A stretch of DNA of 64,000 nt, taken from positions 1,178,001 to 1,242,000 of the forward strand of contig NZ_CP124616.1 of NCBI RefSeq assembly GCF_029958925.1, read 5' to 3'. Both the position numbers and the translations under genes were made by a program. The DNA is from Tropicibacter oceani (GTDB lineage: Bacteria; Pseudomonadota; Alphaproteobacteria; Rhodobacterales; Rhodobacteraceae). Position 1 is the stretch's first letter, and each line of letters starts with the position of its first letter. Positions 47,026-56,402 of this stretch are shown in pieces. A model generated the notes under the pieces. That model saw only the letters and a list, made by a program, of their open reading frames with translations, made no database searches and was not told where the DNA came from.

Positions 47026-48840
47026 TCAAAGGTCTTCAGGGATCTCCGACCTGAGGTACAGGCTGCCGAAATCGACACCCTCCGGTGAGAAGGGCTGGAT
47101 TCCGCGGGCACGAAGTCTGGTCGACAGCTGTTGCCACGACATGCCGTAATGAAGCGACATGGTCCTGAGCGTGAAGAAGCGCGTGTGAAATTCGGCGGCG
47201 TCGGTTTCGGAGATGTAGTCCTGAAGTGCGTGTGTCCTCGGGTTCACCATCTGGGTGGAGGGAGTATGCCCGACTGTGATCAGACGCTTCAGTATCGTTG
47301 GATTGCCAATTCCAACAGATTTGGCGAACCGCTCGATGGTGAGTGCCGAAGCACCATCGTCCGAAAGCAGCGCCACGACTTCGTCATGGTCTACATAGAT
47401 GGCAGCGAAACCGTCGAAATCTGCATGGTTGCCCACACGGCGAATTTGGCCTTCGAGAATAGCGCGCACCAACGCACCTGGACGGATCTTCAGCCTTGCA
47501 GCGGACTTGGACAGGTGGCACCAACTATGCTGCGCTTGGCGCAACAAGATCGCCCCTCGCAAGAGCCTTTCAATCAAGGCGTTGCCTTCTCGCGGATCCC
47601 AGATTGCTTTGACCTCAGGCGCATCGATTGCCGGTGCCAGGACGCCATCTTCAACGAAAAGGTCGAACTGTGACCTGGAAATACCCATGGTCTCCTGGAA
47701 GGTCTTTGCGTCGACAAGTTCGGTTGCGGAACTCAGGAAGTCTTCCGCAAGCGAGGCATCAAAGACGGCCCAGGCATCTGGCCGGGAGGCCATCTCTTTC
47801 GGCAGTATGGGGCTGCTCTCGAGCATCTTGCGCAGCCGTCGCGCATCCATTCCTGTAGCGCGAGAAGCCGTCTTGATAGAGTGCAACCTTCGTTCCGAGA
47901 CAGGTTCACCCATAATGTCATCGCCTGGTCCCAATGGCCAAGTTTCCTGCAGATGCTCTCGCAGGATGCGCCTGAAATCCTGGTAATCTGGGGTGTCGGC
48001 GTAGTCTCTGGCGAGGCGATCATACAGAAGCGGAAAAAGTTTTTTGGGGCCATCGGAAGGACCGCCGGGCAGTTCCTGAAGTTCCTGAAGTGCCGATCGA
48101 ATAGCCTGTTCGCCTTTCGATGCCACAGCGAAGCCAAACTCATACTGCATCCAGCGGTCTTCTTTTTCGACACTCGACGGTGCCGAAGTGAAATGGCGCA
48201 TGAGGGAGTGGCCAAGCAGGTGGCAGAAGTTGGCGGCCGCATGTAGGGGAAATCCATCGAGCCAATTGCCGCCCGCACTATTGGCAAGCCGATTGTCCAG
48301 CCATAGGTCGAAGGGCGTGATCCTCCTCGAGTTTGAGGTGAGGACGCCAGCGCGGATGTCGTCTTCGAGCAGTCGAAATTGTTCGGCCGCATCCATGCGA
48401 GGGTAGATAGCCTTCTCGCGCCATAGAGGAACCAGCGCGTGCCCATGGTCCAAGCAGATCGTGACGTGTGTGAGTGCCCAGTGGCCGTGTAGGTGCATGC
48501 CATCCTGGCGGGCCAATCCGGCTTCCAGACATTTGGGGCAGCCCCGAACTGTCGGGCTACGCAATGCGCTGGCGTGAAATGTCTCGCCCCTGAAACTATG
48601 GTGACTGTTCCCGAGGTATATTGGAGACCAGGCCTGCAGCTGGTCGATGGACGCGGATCCTAGGACTGCCAGTCTTCTCAAGTCCTCGATGCAGCCATCG
48701 ATCACGCCTTTGAAAGATATGTCGAGCTCCAGCGCGAACGTCTGGGCGTTCACACCGTTTGCCTTGGCCAAACGAGACAAGAAGGAAGAAGCTGTCTCCC
48801 TTGGCAGCAGCGGCACAGAAATTGGAAGTGCAGTGTCCAT
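47026..48840 (-). CDS. TniQ-family (TnsD-like) protein
   Basis: A 604-aa protein from ATG 48840, preceded by agaggg. The N-terminal TniQ domain reads PLLPRETASSFLSRLAKANG and continues to a zinc-binding region CPKCLEAG...HGHWALTHVTICLDHG (two Cys, His, Trp, then Cys and His). The C-terminal half contains helix-turn-helix-like segments (TIERFAKSVGIGNPTILKRL and LHYGMSWQQLSTRLRARGI). TniQ/TnsD proteins choose target sites for Tn7-like or Tn5053-like transposition, but no TnsA, TnsB or TnsC homologue lies in the window. Either an orphan remnant or a repurposed DNA-binding protein. Confidence 0.82.
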   Translation of the reverse strand: MDTALPISVPLLPRETASSFLSRLAKANGVNAQTFALELDISFKGVIDGCIEDLRRLAVLGSASIDQLQAWSPIYLGNSHHSFRGETFHASALRSPTVRGCPKCLEAGLARQDGMHLHGHWALTHVTICLDHGHALVPLWREKAIYPRMDAAEQFRLLEDDIRAGVLTSNSRRITPFDLWLDNRLANSAGGNWLDGFPLHAAANFCHLLGHSLMRHFTSAPSSVEKEDRWMQYEFGFAVASKGEQAIRSALQELQELPGGPSDGPKKLFPLLYDRLARDYADTPDYQDFRRILREHLQETWPLGPGDDIMGEPVSERRLHSIKTASRATGMDARRLRKMLESSPILPKEMASRPDAWAVFDASLAEDFLSSATELVDAKTFQETMGISRSQFDLFVEDGVLAPAIDAPEVKAIWDPREGNALIERLLRGAILLRQAQHSWCHLSKSAARLKIRPGALVRAILEGQIRRVGNHADFDGFAAIYVDHDEVVALLSDDGASALTIERFAKSVGIGNPTILKRLITVGHTPSTQMVNPRTHALQDYISETDAAEFHTRFFTLRTMSLHYGMSWQQLSTRLRARGIQPFSPEGVDFGSLYLRSEIPEDL

Positions 48841-49266
48841 GACGACCCTCTTTCGCAGATGCACAGCAATGATGCCTTACGAGAGGAAGTGCAACGCGCT
48901 CATCTGGTTGAACGCTGGGTAATCCCCCCGTTTTTACGGGGGCTTGGTCGTCGCACGTTTTAACATGCGGCAGACGTAGATCCCGGCTCAGAGCTGCCGC
49001 TGGCCAAATGTCCAAGCACTGCGTTTCAGCTGCCCCGAAGCAGCTGTTCGACACACTGTGCAGCATGGTTCGGCAGCGGTCCGGCCCGCTCTATGATTTC
49101 TGCACCATCGGTCCGCACATAATGACTGAACGATGTGCAAGCAAAGTTGCCGGCGCGCTGTAAGAGTGCTGGAGTGGGCCATTGCTGCCTCCAGCCAAGG
49201 GGGGATATTACGTCAATTGGTGATCGTATTCAGAAACCATACCGAAACGCAGAAGAAGGCTTTCTA
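48841..49266. other. Gene-free interval with a perfect hairpin
   Basis: No credible gene in 426 bases. CCCCCGT (48925-48931) pairs perfectly with ACGGGGG (48936-48942) around TTTT, about 85 bases upstream of the TniQ-like start. CAGCTG repeats at about 49028 and 49042 make a second weak palindrome. The interval must hold promoters for the divergent TniQ-like and nuclease genes. Confidence 0.6.
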
Positions 49267-49863
49267 ATGTCACCTTGCGCAGGCCGAAGCTCAGCCAATC
49301 GCGATTACGTAGTGCCGAAACTCCGTCGGTGGGCTAATGTGGCCATCACGGCATTTTCTCTTTTCATTGTGCCAATCGCGTCCGGTGCCAATGAAGCTGT
49401 GAGGATCGTCGATGGCGACACGATCGAGATAAATGGCACGACATATCGGCTTCACGGTATCGATGCGCCCGAGGCCGGTCAGAAGTGCCACAAGACTGGT
49501 GGCGGGGAGTGGGCCTGTGGTAAAGCCTCTGTATCGGCGCTGGAAGACCTTGCCTTGGGCCAACGCGTGACCTGCGACAACCGGGGGCGTGACGACTACG
49601 ACCGCATCATTGCAGTTTGTCGAACCGGCAACGGAATCGATTTGAACGCCAAGATGGTCAGCAGTGGCAACGCATGGGCATTCCGGAGGTTTTCAGAGGA
49701 CTACGTGACAGTCGAAGAGGAAGCCCGCTCACGGCGCGTAGGTGTTTTTCAAGCCGAGACTCAAACACCTTGGGAGTATCGGGCCGAGCGATGGGATGTC
49801 GCCGATGTTGATTTCCACCCAGAAGTGACCCGGGTTTTCCATCGAGAACTGACCCACCTTTAG
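49267..49863 (+). CDS. Thermonuclease-like (SNase) secreted protein, 3' end replaced by IS21 sequence
   Basis: ATG 49267 behind gaagg gives 198 aa. A hydrophobic segment near residue 25 (VAITAFSLFIVPIASGA) serves as signal or anchor. The SNase domain follows: VRIVDGDTIEINGTTYRLHG, IDAPEAGQKC, a CGKAS motif, RDDYDRIIAVC and MVSSGNAWAFRRF. Catalytic Asp and Glu/Arg positions look retained. From about residue 181 the frame reads into the IS21 end starting at 49806, so the last 18 residues come from the insertion and any native C-terminal tail is lost. Probably secreted nuclease; activity of this truncated form is uncertain. Confidence 0.8.
   Translation: MSPCAGRSSANRDYVVPKLRRWANVAITAFSLFIVPIASGANEAVRIVDGDTIEINGTTYRLHGIDAPEAGQKCHKTGGGEWACGKASVSALEDLALGQRVTCDNRGRDDYDRIIAVCRTGNGIDLNAKMVSSGNAWAFRRFSEDYVTVEEEARSRRVGVFQAETQTPWEYRAERWDVADVDFHPEVTRVFHRELTHL
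49806..49835 (+). repeat. IS21 terminal inverted repeat, left
   Basis: Thirty bases starting TGTTGATTTCCACCCAGAAG, identical in all 30 positions to the reverse complement of 52279-52308. The outer TG is typical of the family. Confidence 0.95.
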
Positions 49864-49878
49864 GTTATGTTTCGGGGG

Positions 49879-50673
49879 TCAGGCTTTGGTCAAGGCATGA
49901 GTATCCTCCTTGGTTTTCCGCGCCACGACGGCGGCACTGGCTTTGAAGCGGAAGCTGTCGTTTCCGGTCTCGAGGATGTGGCAGCGGTGAGTGAGCCGAT
50001 CGAGCAGCGCGGTTGTCATCTTCGCATCACCGAAGACCGTGGCCCATTCGCTGAAGCTCAGGTTCGTGGTGATGACGACGCTGGTCCGTTCGTAAAGTTT
50101 GCTGAGCAGATGGAATAGCAGCGCGCCGCCTGATGCACTGAACGGCAGGTAGCCAAGTTCGTCCAAGATCACGAGATCCAGTCGGACGAGGCTTTCGGCA
50201 AGCTGTCCGGCTTTCCCTTTGGCTTTCTCCTGTTCGAGCGTGTTGACGAGCTCAATGGTCGAGAAGAAGCGGACCTTGCGGCGGTGATGCTCGACGGCCT
50301 GCACGCCAAGGGCTGTCGCGACATGGGTTTTACCGGTGCCGGGGCCGCCGATCAGGACGACGTTCTGCGCCCCGTCCATGAACTCGCCGCGATGCAGTTT
50401 GCGCACCGTGGCCTCGTTGATCTCACTGGCCGTAAAGTCGAAGCCCGAGAGGTCCTTGTAAGCCGGGAAGCGTGCCGCCTTCATGTGATAGGCAATGGAC
50501 CGGACCTCCCGTTCTGCCACTTCCGCCTTCAGCAACTGAGCGAGCATCGGCACCGCAGCATCAAAGGCCGGCGCCCCCTGTTCCATCAGGTCGGTGACGG
50601 CTTGTGCCATGCCGTGCATCTTCAGACTGCGCAGCATGATGATGATGGCACCGCTGGCGGGATCATGACGCAT
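49879..50673 (-). CDS. istB: IS21 helper ATPase IstB
   Basis: AAA+ ATPase of 264 aa from ATG 50673 that remodels target DNA and activates IstA. Walker [20 protein letters not shown] near residue 103; Walker [21 protein letters not shown]; sensor region [19 protein letters not shown]. Its start overlaps the istA stop by 11 bases, the usual arrangement. Looks intact. Confidence 0.95.
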   Translation of the reverse strand: MRHDPASGAIIIMLRSLKMHGMAQAVTDLMEQGAPAFDAAVPMLAQLLKAEVAEREVRSIAYHMKAARFPAYKDLSGFDFTASEINEATVRKLHRGEFMDGAQNVVLIGGPGTGKTHVATALGVQAVEHHRRKVRFFSTIELVNTLEQEKAKGKAGQLAESLVRLDLVILDELGYLPFSASGGALLFHLLSKLYERTSVVITTNLSFSEWATVFGDAKMTTALLDRLTHRCHILETGNDSFRFKASAAVVARKTKEDTHALTKA

Positions 50674-52195
50674 GGCGGCCTCCTGCGGTCCGGGCCCGCA
50701 GCCCGTCATAGCGTTCGACATTGGCCTCTGGTTCGCGCTGCAGGATCAGCGCCTGTGGCGTGTCGATGTCCGGACCACCAGTCGTCTTTCCGTCGATCAG
50801 CCGGTGCAGAAGGTTCAGCACATGGGTCTTGGTCGCGACACCCTCGGCCAGCGCCATTTCCACGGCGACCAGCACGGCCTGTTCATCGTGATGCAGGACC
50901 AGCGCCAGGATATCGACCATCTCCCTGTCACCACCCGGCTTGCGAAGCATGAGGTCCTGGAGCTGTTTGAAGGCTGGAGGGAATTCCGCAAAAGGCGCCC
51001 CATTCCGCAACGCCCCCGGCTTGCGCTGGAGGACGGCAAGGTAGTGCCGCCAATCATATATAGTGTGCGGCGGCAGGTGGTGTGAGCGCTGGATCACCCG
51101 TGCATGCTCACACAGGATCTGTCCTTCTGCAGCAACCACCAGCCGGTCGGGATAGACCCGCAAGCTCACCGGGCGGTTGGCGAAGGATGCCGGGACGCTG
51201 TAGCGGTTGCGTTCAAAGCTGATCAGGCAGGTCGGCGAGACACGCTTGCTCAGTTCGACAAAGCCATCGAAGGCAGGCGGCAATGGCATCAGCGTGGCCT
51301 GCTCTGCGGCCCAGACGTCTGCAACGCTGCCCGGCAGCGCTGCATGCGGAATGTCAGTCCACAGCGCGACACAGCGTTGTTCCAGCCAGTCGTTCAGCGC
51401 TGCGAGATCAGGAAAGCTTGGCATGAGTTGCCACAGACGATGGCGCGCGTCCTGCACGTTCTTCTCGACCTGTCCCTTCTCCCACCCAGCAGCCGGATTG
51501 CAGAACGCGGGTTCGAACACGTAGTGGTTTGCCATGGCAAGGAATCGCATGTTGATCTGCCGGTCCTTCCCGCGACCGACGCGGTCAACCGCCGTCTTCA
51601 TGTTGTCGTAGATGCCGCGCTCCGGGACACCGCCGAACACCCTGAACCCGTGCCAGTGGGCATCGAACAGCATCTCGTGCGTTTGCAGCAGATACGCCCG
51701 GACCAGAAAGGCCCGGCTGTGCGACAGCTTGATGTGGGCAACTTGCAGCTTGGTGCGCTCACCGCCCAGAACGGCAAAATCCTCGCTCCAGTCGAACTGG
51801 AATGCCTCGCCCGGGCGAAACGACAGGGGAACGAAGGTGCCGCGGCCTGTCGTCTGCTGATCCCGCTGCCGATCGGCCCGCCAGTCACGCGCAAAAGCCG
51901 CGACCCGGTTGTAGGACCCGTCAAAGCCGAGAACCACCAAATCGGCATGCATCTGCTTCAGCGTCCGCCGTTGTTTGCGGGACTTGGCCGCTTCCGTCTT
52001 CAGCCAGCCGGCCAACTTCTCGGAGAACGGATCAAGCTTGCTCTGCCGCTCCGGCGTCGCGAACTGCGGCTCAATCGTGCCCGCGTTCAGATACTTCTTG
52101 ATGGTGTTGCGCGACATTCCGGTCCGCCGCGCAATCTCACGGATCGGCAGCTTATCCCGTAACCGTAGCTTCCGTATGATGTTCAAAAGTCCCAT
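50663..52195 (-). CDS. istA: IS21 transposase IstA
   Basis: DDE transposase of 510 aa from ATG 52195 ([20 protein letters not shown]). N-terminal helix-turn-helix [19 protein letters not shown]; the catalytic core begins near [20 protein letters not shown] with the first Asp; [20 protein letters not shown] gives the second; [20 protein letters not shown] gives the Glu. No frame break. Together with IstB and perfect ends the element looks competent for transposition. Confidence 0.95.
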   Translation of the reverse strand: MGLLNIIRKLRLRDKLPIREIARRTGMSRNTIKKYLNAGTIEPQFATPERQSKLDPFSEKLAGWLKTEAAKSRKQRRTLKQMHADLVVLGFDGSYNRVAAFARDWRADRQRDQQTTGRGTFVPLSFRPGEAFQFDWSEDFAVLGGERTKLQVAHIKLSHSRAFLVRAYLLQTHEMLFDAHWHGFRVFGGVPERGIYDNMKTAVDRVGRGKDRQINMRFLAMANHYVFEPAFCNPAAGWEKGQVEKNVQDARHRLWQLMPSFPDLAALNDWLEQRCVALWTDIPHAALPGSVADVWAAEQATLMPLPPAFDGFVELSKRVSPTCLISFERNRYSVPASFANRPVSLRVYPDRLVVAAEGQILCEHARVIQRSHHLPPHTIYDWRHYLAVLQRKPGALRNGAPFAEFPPAFKQLQDLMLRKPGGDREMVDILALVLHHDEQAVLVAVEMALAEGVATKTHVLNLLHRLIDGKTTGGPDIDTPQALILQREPEANVERYDGLRARTAGGRHAS

Positions 52196-52278
52196 GTGTA
52201 TCACTCCAGTGTCCCCCGCTGCGCATGGCGCTGGGGGAAGGGTCACATGGGTCAATTCTCAATGGAAATTAGGCCGCT

Positions 52279-52308
52279 ACCCGGGTCACTTCTGGGTGGA
52301 AATCAACA
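52279..52308 (-). repeat. IS21 terminal inverted repeat, right
   Basis: Perfect 30-base inverse of the left end, ending ...GAAATCAACA on the plus strand at 52308. Confidence 0.95.
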
Positions 52309-52786
52309 GGACGGGACGTTCTCCCGTTCCGACTTCGAGTGGGATGAGGCGAACGATCAGTACATCTGCCCGGAGGGTCACGCGCTCAAACAGTTCCGCC
52401 GGAATTATTCCGACCCGAACCGAGGGCAGGATACCGGCGGGCGCAAGAAATACCGCTGCCTGAAAGCGACCTGCCAGGCTTGCCCATCGAAGGAGATATG
52501 CTGTCCGAAAGCCGATGCGCGATACGTCACGCGCGAGCCTCATGAAGAGGCGCGCGAGTTCGCCAGAGAGTGCCGCAAGACCAAGGCCTACAAGGTGTCG
52601 CGCGACAAACGGAAGAAGGTCGAGATGCTCTTCGCCCACCTGAAACGCATCCTCGGCCTGACTCGGCTGCGGCTGCGCGGGCCAAACGGCGCCAAGGACG
52701 AATTCCTCCTCGCCGCCATCGCCCAGAACCTCCGAAAACTCGCGAAGCTACGCCCTCAATGCGCGTTACAGGGGGCCGGAGCATGA
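52309..52786 (+). pseudogene. IS1182-type transposase, C-terminal remnant
   Basis: About 158 codons corresponding to the last third of an IS1182-family transposase; the N-terminal two thirds are missing at the IS21 junction. FEWDEANDQYICPEGHALKQ and KKVEMLFAHLKRILGLTRLR align with the full copy at 52989-54374, but with many differences, so it comes from a related element rather than a recent duplicate. It retains the catalytic Glu region but neither catalytic Asp. An open frame starts inside the IS21 end, but no functional product is expected. Confidence 0.88.
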
Positions 52787-52913
52787 GCTGAACGGCCAAA
52801 TAGCCGCCTGATGGTGGCCGGATGGGCGGTAGCCCGGACGACCCGGTGTTGCCGGAGAGACCCGTGCCGTGAAATCGGCGATTTCGACCGACTTCTTCAA
52901 CACTATCGGCGTA

Positions 52914-54444
52914 TTTTGTTGAAAAACTCGCCCTTGATCGAAGGGCTCTCGGCTGATTCAATTCCCGCAATGGTTGGGAGGATTGGTGATGATGGGACCG
53001 CGGCAAGAGGCGCAACCGGTGCTGTTCTACGAGTTCTCGCTCGAGGATCATGTGCCCCAGAGCCACCTCCTGCGATCGATTGACCGGTTCGTGGACCTGT
53101 CCGGCATCCGTCGCTACCTCGCCGATTTCTACAGCCATACCGGGCGGCCTTCCGTCGATCCCGAGCTCCTCATCCGCATGCTGCTGGTGGGATATTGCTT
53201 CGGCATCCGGTCCGAACGGCGGCTGTGTGAAGAGGTGCATCTGAACCTGGCGTATCGGTGGTTTTGCCGCCTGGACCTCAGCGACCGCGTCCCTGACCAT
53301 TCCACGTTCTCGAAGAACCGGCATGGGCGTTTCCGCGACAGCGAACTGCTCCGCCACTTGTTCGAGACGACCGTCGCGCGGTGCATCGAAGAGGGCTTGG
53401 TCAGCGGACAGCGCATGGCGGTGGATGCCAGTCTGATCGAGGCTGATGCCAACAAGCAGAACTCGACGCCCAAGGAGGAGTGGGATGCCGGCGCGATCGA
53501 TCCCGCCGACGCGCCCCGGGCGGTTCGCGAGTATCTTGATACCCTGGACGAGGCAGCGTTCGGTGCCGCCAGCGAGGTCGAGCCCAAGTTCACATCACAT
53601 TCAGACCCGGCCAGCCAATGGACTGCGGCCCGTAAGGGACCGGCATTCTTCAGTTATTCCGACAACTACCTGATCGATACGGACTATGGCGTCATCGTAG
53701 ATGTCGAAGCGACACGGTCGATCCGGCAGGCCGAGGTCGGTTCCACGAAAACGATGCTCAAGCGGGTCAAGGCCAGGTTCGACCTGCACCCTGAACGTCT
53801 GATCGCGGACACGGCCTACGGCACCGCCCCCATGCTCGGCTGGTTGGTCGATCAGCAGATCGCGCCGCACATCCCGGTCATCGACAAGTCAGGGCGCAGC
53901 GACGGGACCTGGACCCGCGCCGACTTCGAATGGGACGCGGAGAACGATCAATACATCTGCCCAGAAGGACAGGAGCTGAAGCAATTCCGCCGGAATTATT
54001 CCGACCCGAACCGGGGTCCGACTGGCAAGGGAACAGCCCGGTATCGGGCTTTGAAAGAGGTCTGCCAGGCTTGCCCCTCCAAGGCAAAGTGCTGCCCGAA
54101 CGCTGATGCCCGCAAGATCACCCGTGAGGAACATGAGGACGCCCGACAGGTTGCCCGCGACATTTCCAAGACCGAGCAATACGTAATCTCGATGAAGCTG
54201 CGGAAGAAGGTCGAGATGCTCTTTGCCCATCTCAAACGGATCCTTGGCCTGAACCGGCTCCGACTACGCGGCCCATGCGGTGCAAACGACGAATTCCTCC
54301 TCGCCGCAACCGCCCAAAACCTCCGCAAGATGGCCAAGGTCCTTCCCGCACCGCAGCAACCGCGGAAAGCCTGACAGGAAAGGCCCCCGCGCGCACTGCA
54401 CAAGGCTACATTCTGCGCCAGCGAATGGGTGTTTTTCCACGGAA
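52914..54444 (+). mobile_element. IS1182-family insertion sequence
   Basis: About 1.53 kb around one transposase gene. Candidate ends: TTTTGTTGAAAAACTCGCC at 52914-52932 and its imperfect inverse TGGGTGTTTTTCCACGGAA at 54426-54444 (13-14 of 19 match, centred on GAAAAAC). An inner TTCAAC/GTTGAA palindrome lies at the left end. Target duplication not identified, so exact boundaries are provisional. Confidence 0.7.
52989..54374 (+). CDS. IS1182-family transposase
   Basis: A 461-aa DDE transposase starting at ATG 52989 behind gggagg. N-terminal DUF772-type region: HLLRSIDRFVDLSGIRRYLA, RPSVDPELLIRMLLVGYCFG and RVPDHSTFSKNRHGRF. Catalytic residues: first Asp in RMAVDASLIEADA, second in RLIADTAYGTAPMLG, Glu in RKKVEMLFAHLKRILG. 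A Cys cluster CQACPSKAKCCPNAD precedes the last motif. No frame break, so it may be active. Confidence 0.93.
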   Translation: MMGPRQEAQPVLFYEFSLEDHVPQSHLLRSIDRFVDLSGIRRYLADFYSHTGRPSVDPELLIRMLLVGYCFGIRSERRLCEEVHLNLAYRWFCRLDLSDRVPDHSTFSKNRHGRFRDSELLRHLFETTVARCIEEGLVSGQRMAVDASLIEADANKQNSTPKEEWDAGAIDPADAPRAVREYLDTLDEAAFGAASEVEPKFTSHSDPASQWTAARKGPAFFSYSDNYLIDTDYGVIVDVEATRSIRQAEVGSTKTMLKRVKARFDLHPERLIADTAYGTAPMLGWLVDQQIAPHIPVIDKSGRSDGTWTRADFEWDAENDQYICPEGQELKQFRRNYSDPNRGPTGKGTARYRALKEVCQACPSKAKCCPNADARKITREEHEDARQVARDISKTEQYVISMKLRKKVEMLFAHLKRILGLNRLRLRGPCGANDEFLLAATAQNLRKMAKVLPAPQQPRKA

Positions 54445-54634
54445 TCGGCGGGTAGCGGAAGTTCGCCGCAGTCGCAAAACAGTGGGCTTCAAACGCAAAA
54501 GCCTGATCTCGTGTGCTGCACTGCTGCTATATGACAAGTCTCCCACCGAAAGACCAAAGTGGCACGTCGTACCTGCTGCACCAACCTCGATTTGAGGATT
54601 TGATGGCGAACGGTACGATTCTACGGCGAAAGGC

Positions 54635-54660
54635 GGGGGAGGCAGCAAGCCACCTCCCCC
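54635..54660 (-). terminator. Candidate terminator hairpin after the hydrolase-like gene
   Basis: GGGGGAGG (54635-54642) pairs with CCTCCCCC (54653-54660), about 70 bases beyond the stop of the minus-strand gene. No long T-run follows on the minus strand (gcctttcg), so this is provisional. The rest of 54445-54728 shows no gene. Confidence 0.45.
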
Positions 54661-54728
54661 TTTGTAGACGCTTTCAAAGAGTATGCGCCTGACTCTACCT
54701 ACTACCAAAGCACAGCAGCTCCCAAGTG

Positions 54729-56402
54729 TCAATCTTTGGCGTCGCCTCGGTGCCTTCGGTAGTCCAACCGTATCACCGCGAAAACGGCACTCAGAGTTAT
54801 AAGAGCCATAGATGCGACGCCTGCGGTGAGCCACCCATCATTCACATCGATTGAAATCCAGAGGGCTATCGATGCGACGAAGAGAATAGAAAGCGCCGTT
54901 AGAATTATTTTCATCCATCCAGATATTTCACTATTGAAGCTTGCTCGATGCATTCTGGCTTCGCTTAGGTTTCCAGATGCTATCGATTGGTAAATAACTG
55001 CCATGGAAAATGGATCATTAAAGTACCCAGAGTGTGCGGCGAGAGGGAAAGGGGTTCCGATTGGCGCAACCTCAATGTTATCCACTCCAATAGCATCCCC
55101 TTCGTCGCCGTTCGACTCCATAGCTTGAAGTAGGCAGTTGATCTCTGAACTCACAAGATCGTACCTGCTCCAAAAATTGACTATTCGCGGCCCCCCATGT
55201 TCACCCCAAGCTGGCTGATCCAAAAGGTAAGGATTGCTATGTCGAACTCGATGATAGCGATGGTTCTCACCGCTATCGGCATAAAAGACCCTTGCGATCT
55301 TTTGAATCGGGCTGCCAATTGTAAAGATGTGGCTAACCTTTCTCATCTCGGCAACAGATTTCTCACGGTCAGCTTCAGAGATATTTGTGGCTCTGCAGTG
55401 GGAATTGAGGCGAAGAAAAGCATCCAGGATTATCGCCGACCCCAAGCTGTGACCAACCAAGACGCAGCGAGTACAGTTATTGTCCAACAAGACATCTTGG
55501 ATCAAATCTTTGGCTAAATTCACTCTTCGCTCGCGTGTCAAAAACCTTTCATGACCTTCATGCATGGTTGTCCACGCCATGACGTCTGATATCAATCTTC
55601 GGGAAAGGACCCACGCGCCAGAGGCCACCAGAAGCGTTGCAAGGAAAGCTAAAATTTGGGAAGGCACTTCGATTTGCAGGAAGTCAAATTCGATCGTCCC
55701 AACAAGCTTGCTTGCTACAAAGAAAAAAAATGTATACGTGAACACCAAAATTGCCAGAAGTGGTGTGGAGACCAACACGGCCTTCAAAAAAGCTTCTAAA
55801 TTATCTTTCTTCAACCCTCTCCGCCAAGCCGAAGCCAGCTCCTGAAGGTTATCCCTTTCTTGGCCACTTGAGCTTTCCGACAAATACTTTTGAAAATCGC
55901 GAAACCGGCCTTTCGGAAATCTCTCCCTATTGTCACTGTTGTAAAATTCAGAGTACCTCTTCTCCATCTTTCTTCTGAGGTCGCCACTTACCTTTATCTT
56001 GTTCAATACGCGCCGTTTGTGGGTGGGATACTTACGCCAGCGCGACGCAGAGGTCAAAATAAATGTGAACGCAATTTTGAGGGTCCACAGCAAAACGCCA
56101 AATATCCCAGAGTTCTTGTGCTGATCACCAGCCCAATATGCCTCATAGACACGGTATTTCTTAACAGGCCGGGGCTTGCCCTGGATGCGTTGAAATCTTG
56201 TAAACTCTACATAATTGCGGAATGATCCCTTGTCTTTTGATGACGCCTCAATTTCGCTACTGATTTCTCTAATGTATCCAAGCTCAGATGGATTCTCGCG
56301 GTTACCTTGTCGATCCAATGCGTCTATAAAATTAGCCGCACCAAGATATTCTCGCGGACTTCCAATTCCGTGACAAAAAATAATAGATGTGTACTTGGTC
56401 AA
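54729..56402 (-). CDS. Membrane protein with alpha/beta-hydrolase (lipase-type) motif
   Basis: The frame is open to a GTG at 56582, but the first 60 residues of that form look non-coding; TTG 56402 with gaggg upstream is preferred, giving 557 aa beginning just before YTSIIFCHGIGSPREYLGAA. The HGIG oxyanion-type motif and TRCVLVGHSLGSAIILDAFL (nucleophile Ser in GHSLG) indicate a serine hydrolase fold. Two membrane segments lie between them (VSTPLLAILVFTYTFFFFVA and ILAFLATLLVASGAW), with another pair at the C-terminus. The gene is visibly more AT-rich than its surroundings, a sign of transfer. Membrane lipid or ester hydrolysis is inferred; a defence effector is possible but unproven. Confidence 0.68.
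   Translation of the reverse strand: MTKYTSIIFCHGIGSPREYLGAANFIDALDRQGNRENPSELGYIREISSEIEASSKDKGSFRNYVEFTRFQRIQGKPRPVKKYRVYEAYWAGDQHKNSGIFGVLLWTLKIAFTFILTSASRWRKYPTHKRRVLNKIKVSGDLRRKMEKRYSEFYNSDNRERFPKGRFRDFQKYLSESSSGQERDNLQELASAWRRGLKKDNLEAFLKAVLVSTPLLAILVFTYTFFFFVASKLVGTIEFDFLQIEVPSQILAFLATLLVASGAWVLSRRLISDVMAWTTMHEGHERFLTRERRVNLAKDLIQDVLLDNNCTRCVLVGHSLGSAIILDAFLRLNSHCRATNISEADREKSVAEMRKVSHIFTIGSPIQKIARVFYADSGENHRYHRVRHSNPYLLDQPAWGEHGGPRIVNFWSRYDLVSSEINCLLQAMESNGDEGDAIGVDNIEVAPIGTPFPLAAHSGYFNDPFSMAVIYQSIASGNLSEARMHRASFNSEISGWMKIILTALSILFVASIALWISIDVNDGWLTAGVASMALITLSAVFAVIRLDYRRHRGDAKD

Larger units (their letters stand above)
49806..52308 (-). mobile_element. IS21-family insertion sequence, complete
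   Basis: A 2503-bp element with perfect 30-bp inverted ends beginning TGTTGATTTCCACCC, internal repeats TTTCCAT(C/T)GAGAA(C/T)TGACCCA near both ends, and overlapping istA-istB on the minus strand. Flanking bases (tcgccga on the left, ggacggg on the right) do not form a target duplication. Its left flank is the nuclease gene and its right flank is a truncated IS1182-type transposase, so the present junctions probably arose by rearrangement after insertion. Confidence 0.95.

Noticed and set aside
46842-47111. 89-codon minus-strand frame after nrdJ
   Set aside because: Overlaps the end of the TniQ-like gene in another frame, has no ribosome-binding site and no recognisable features.
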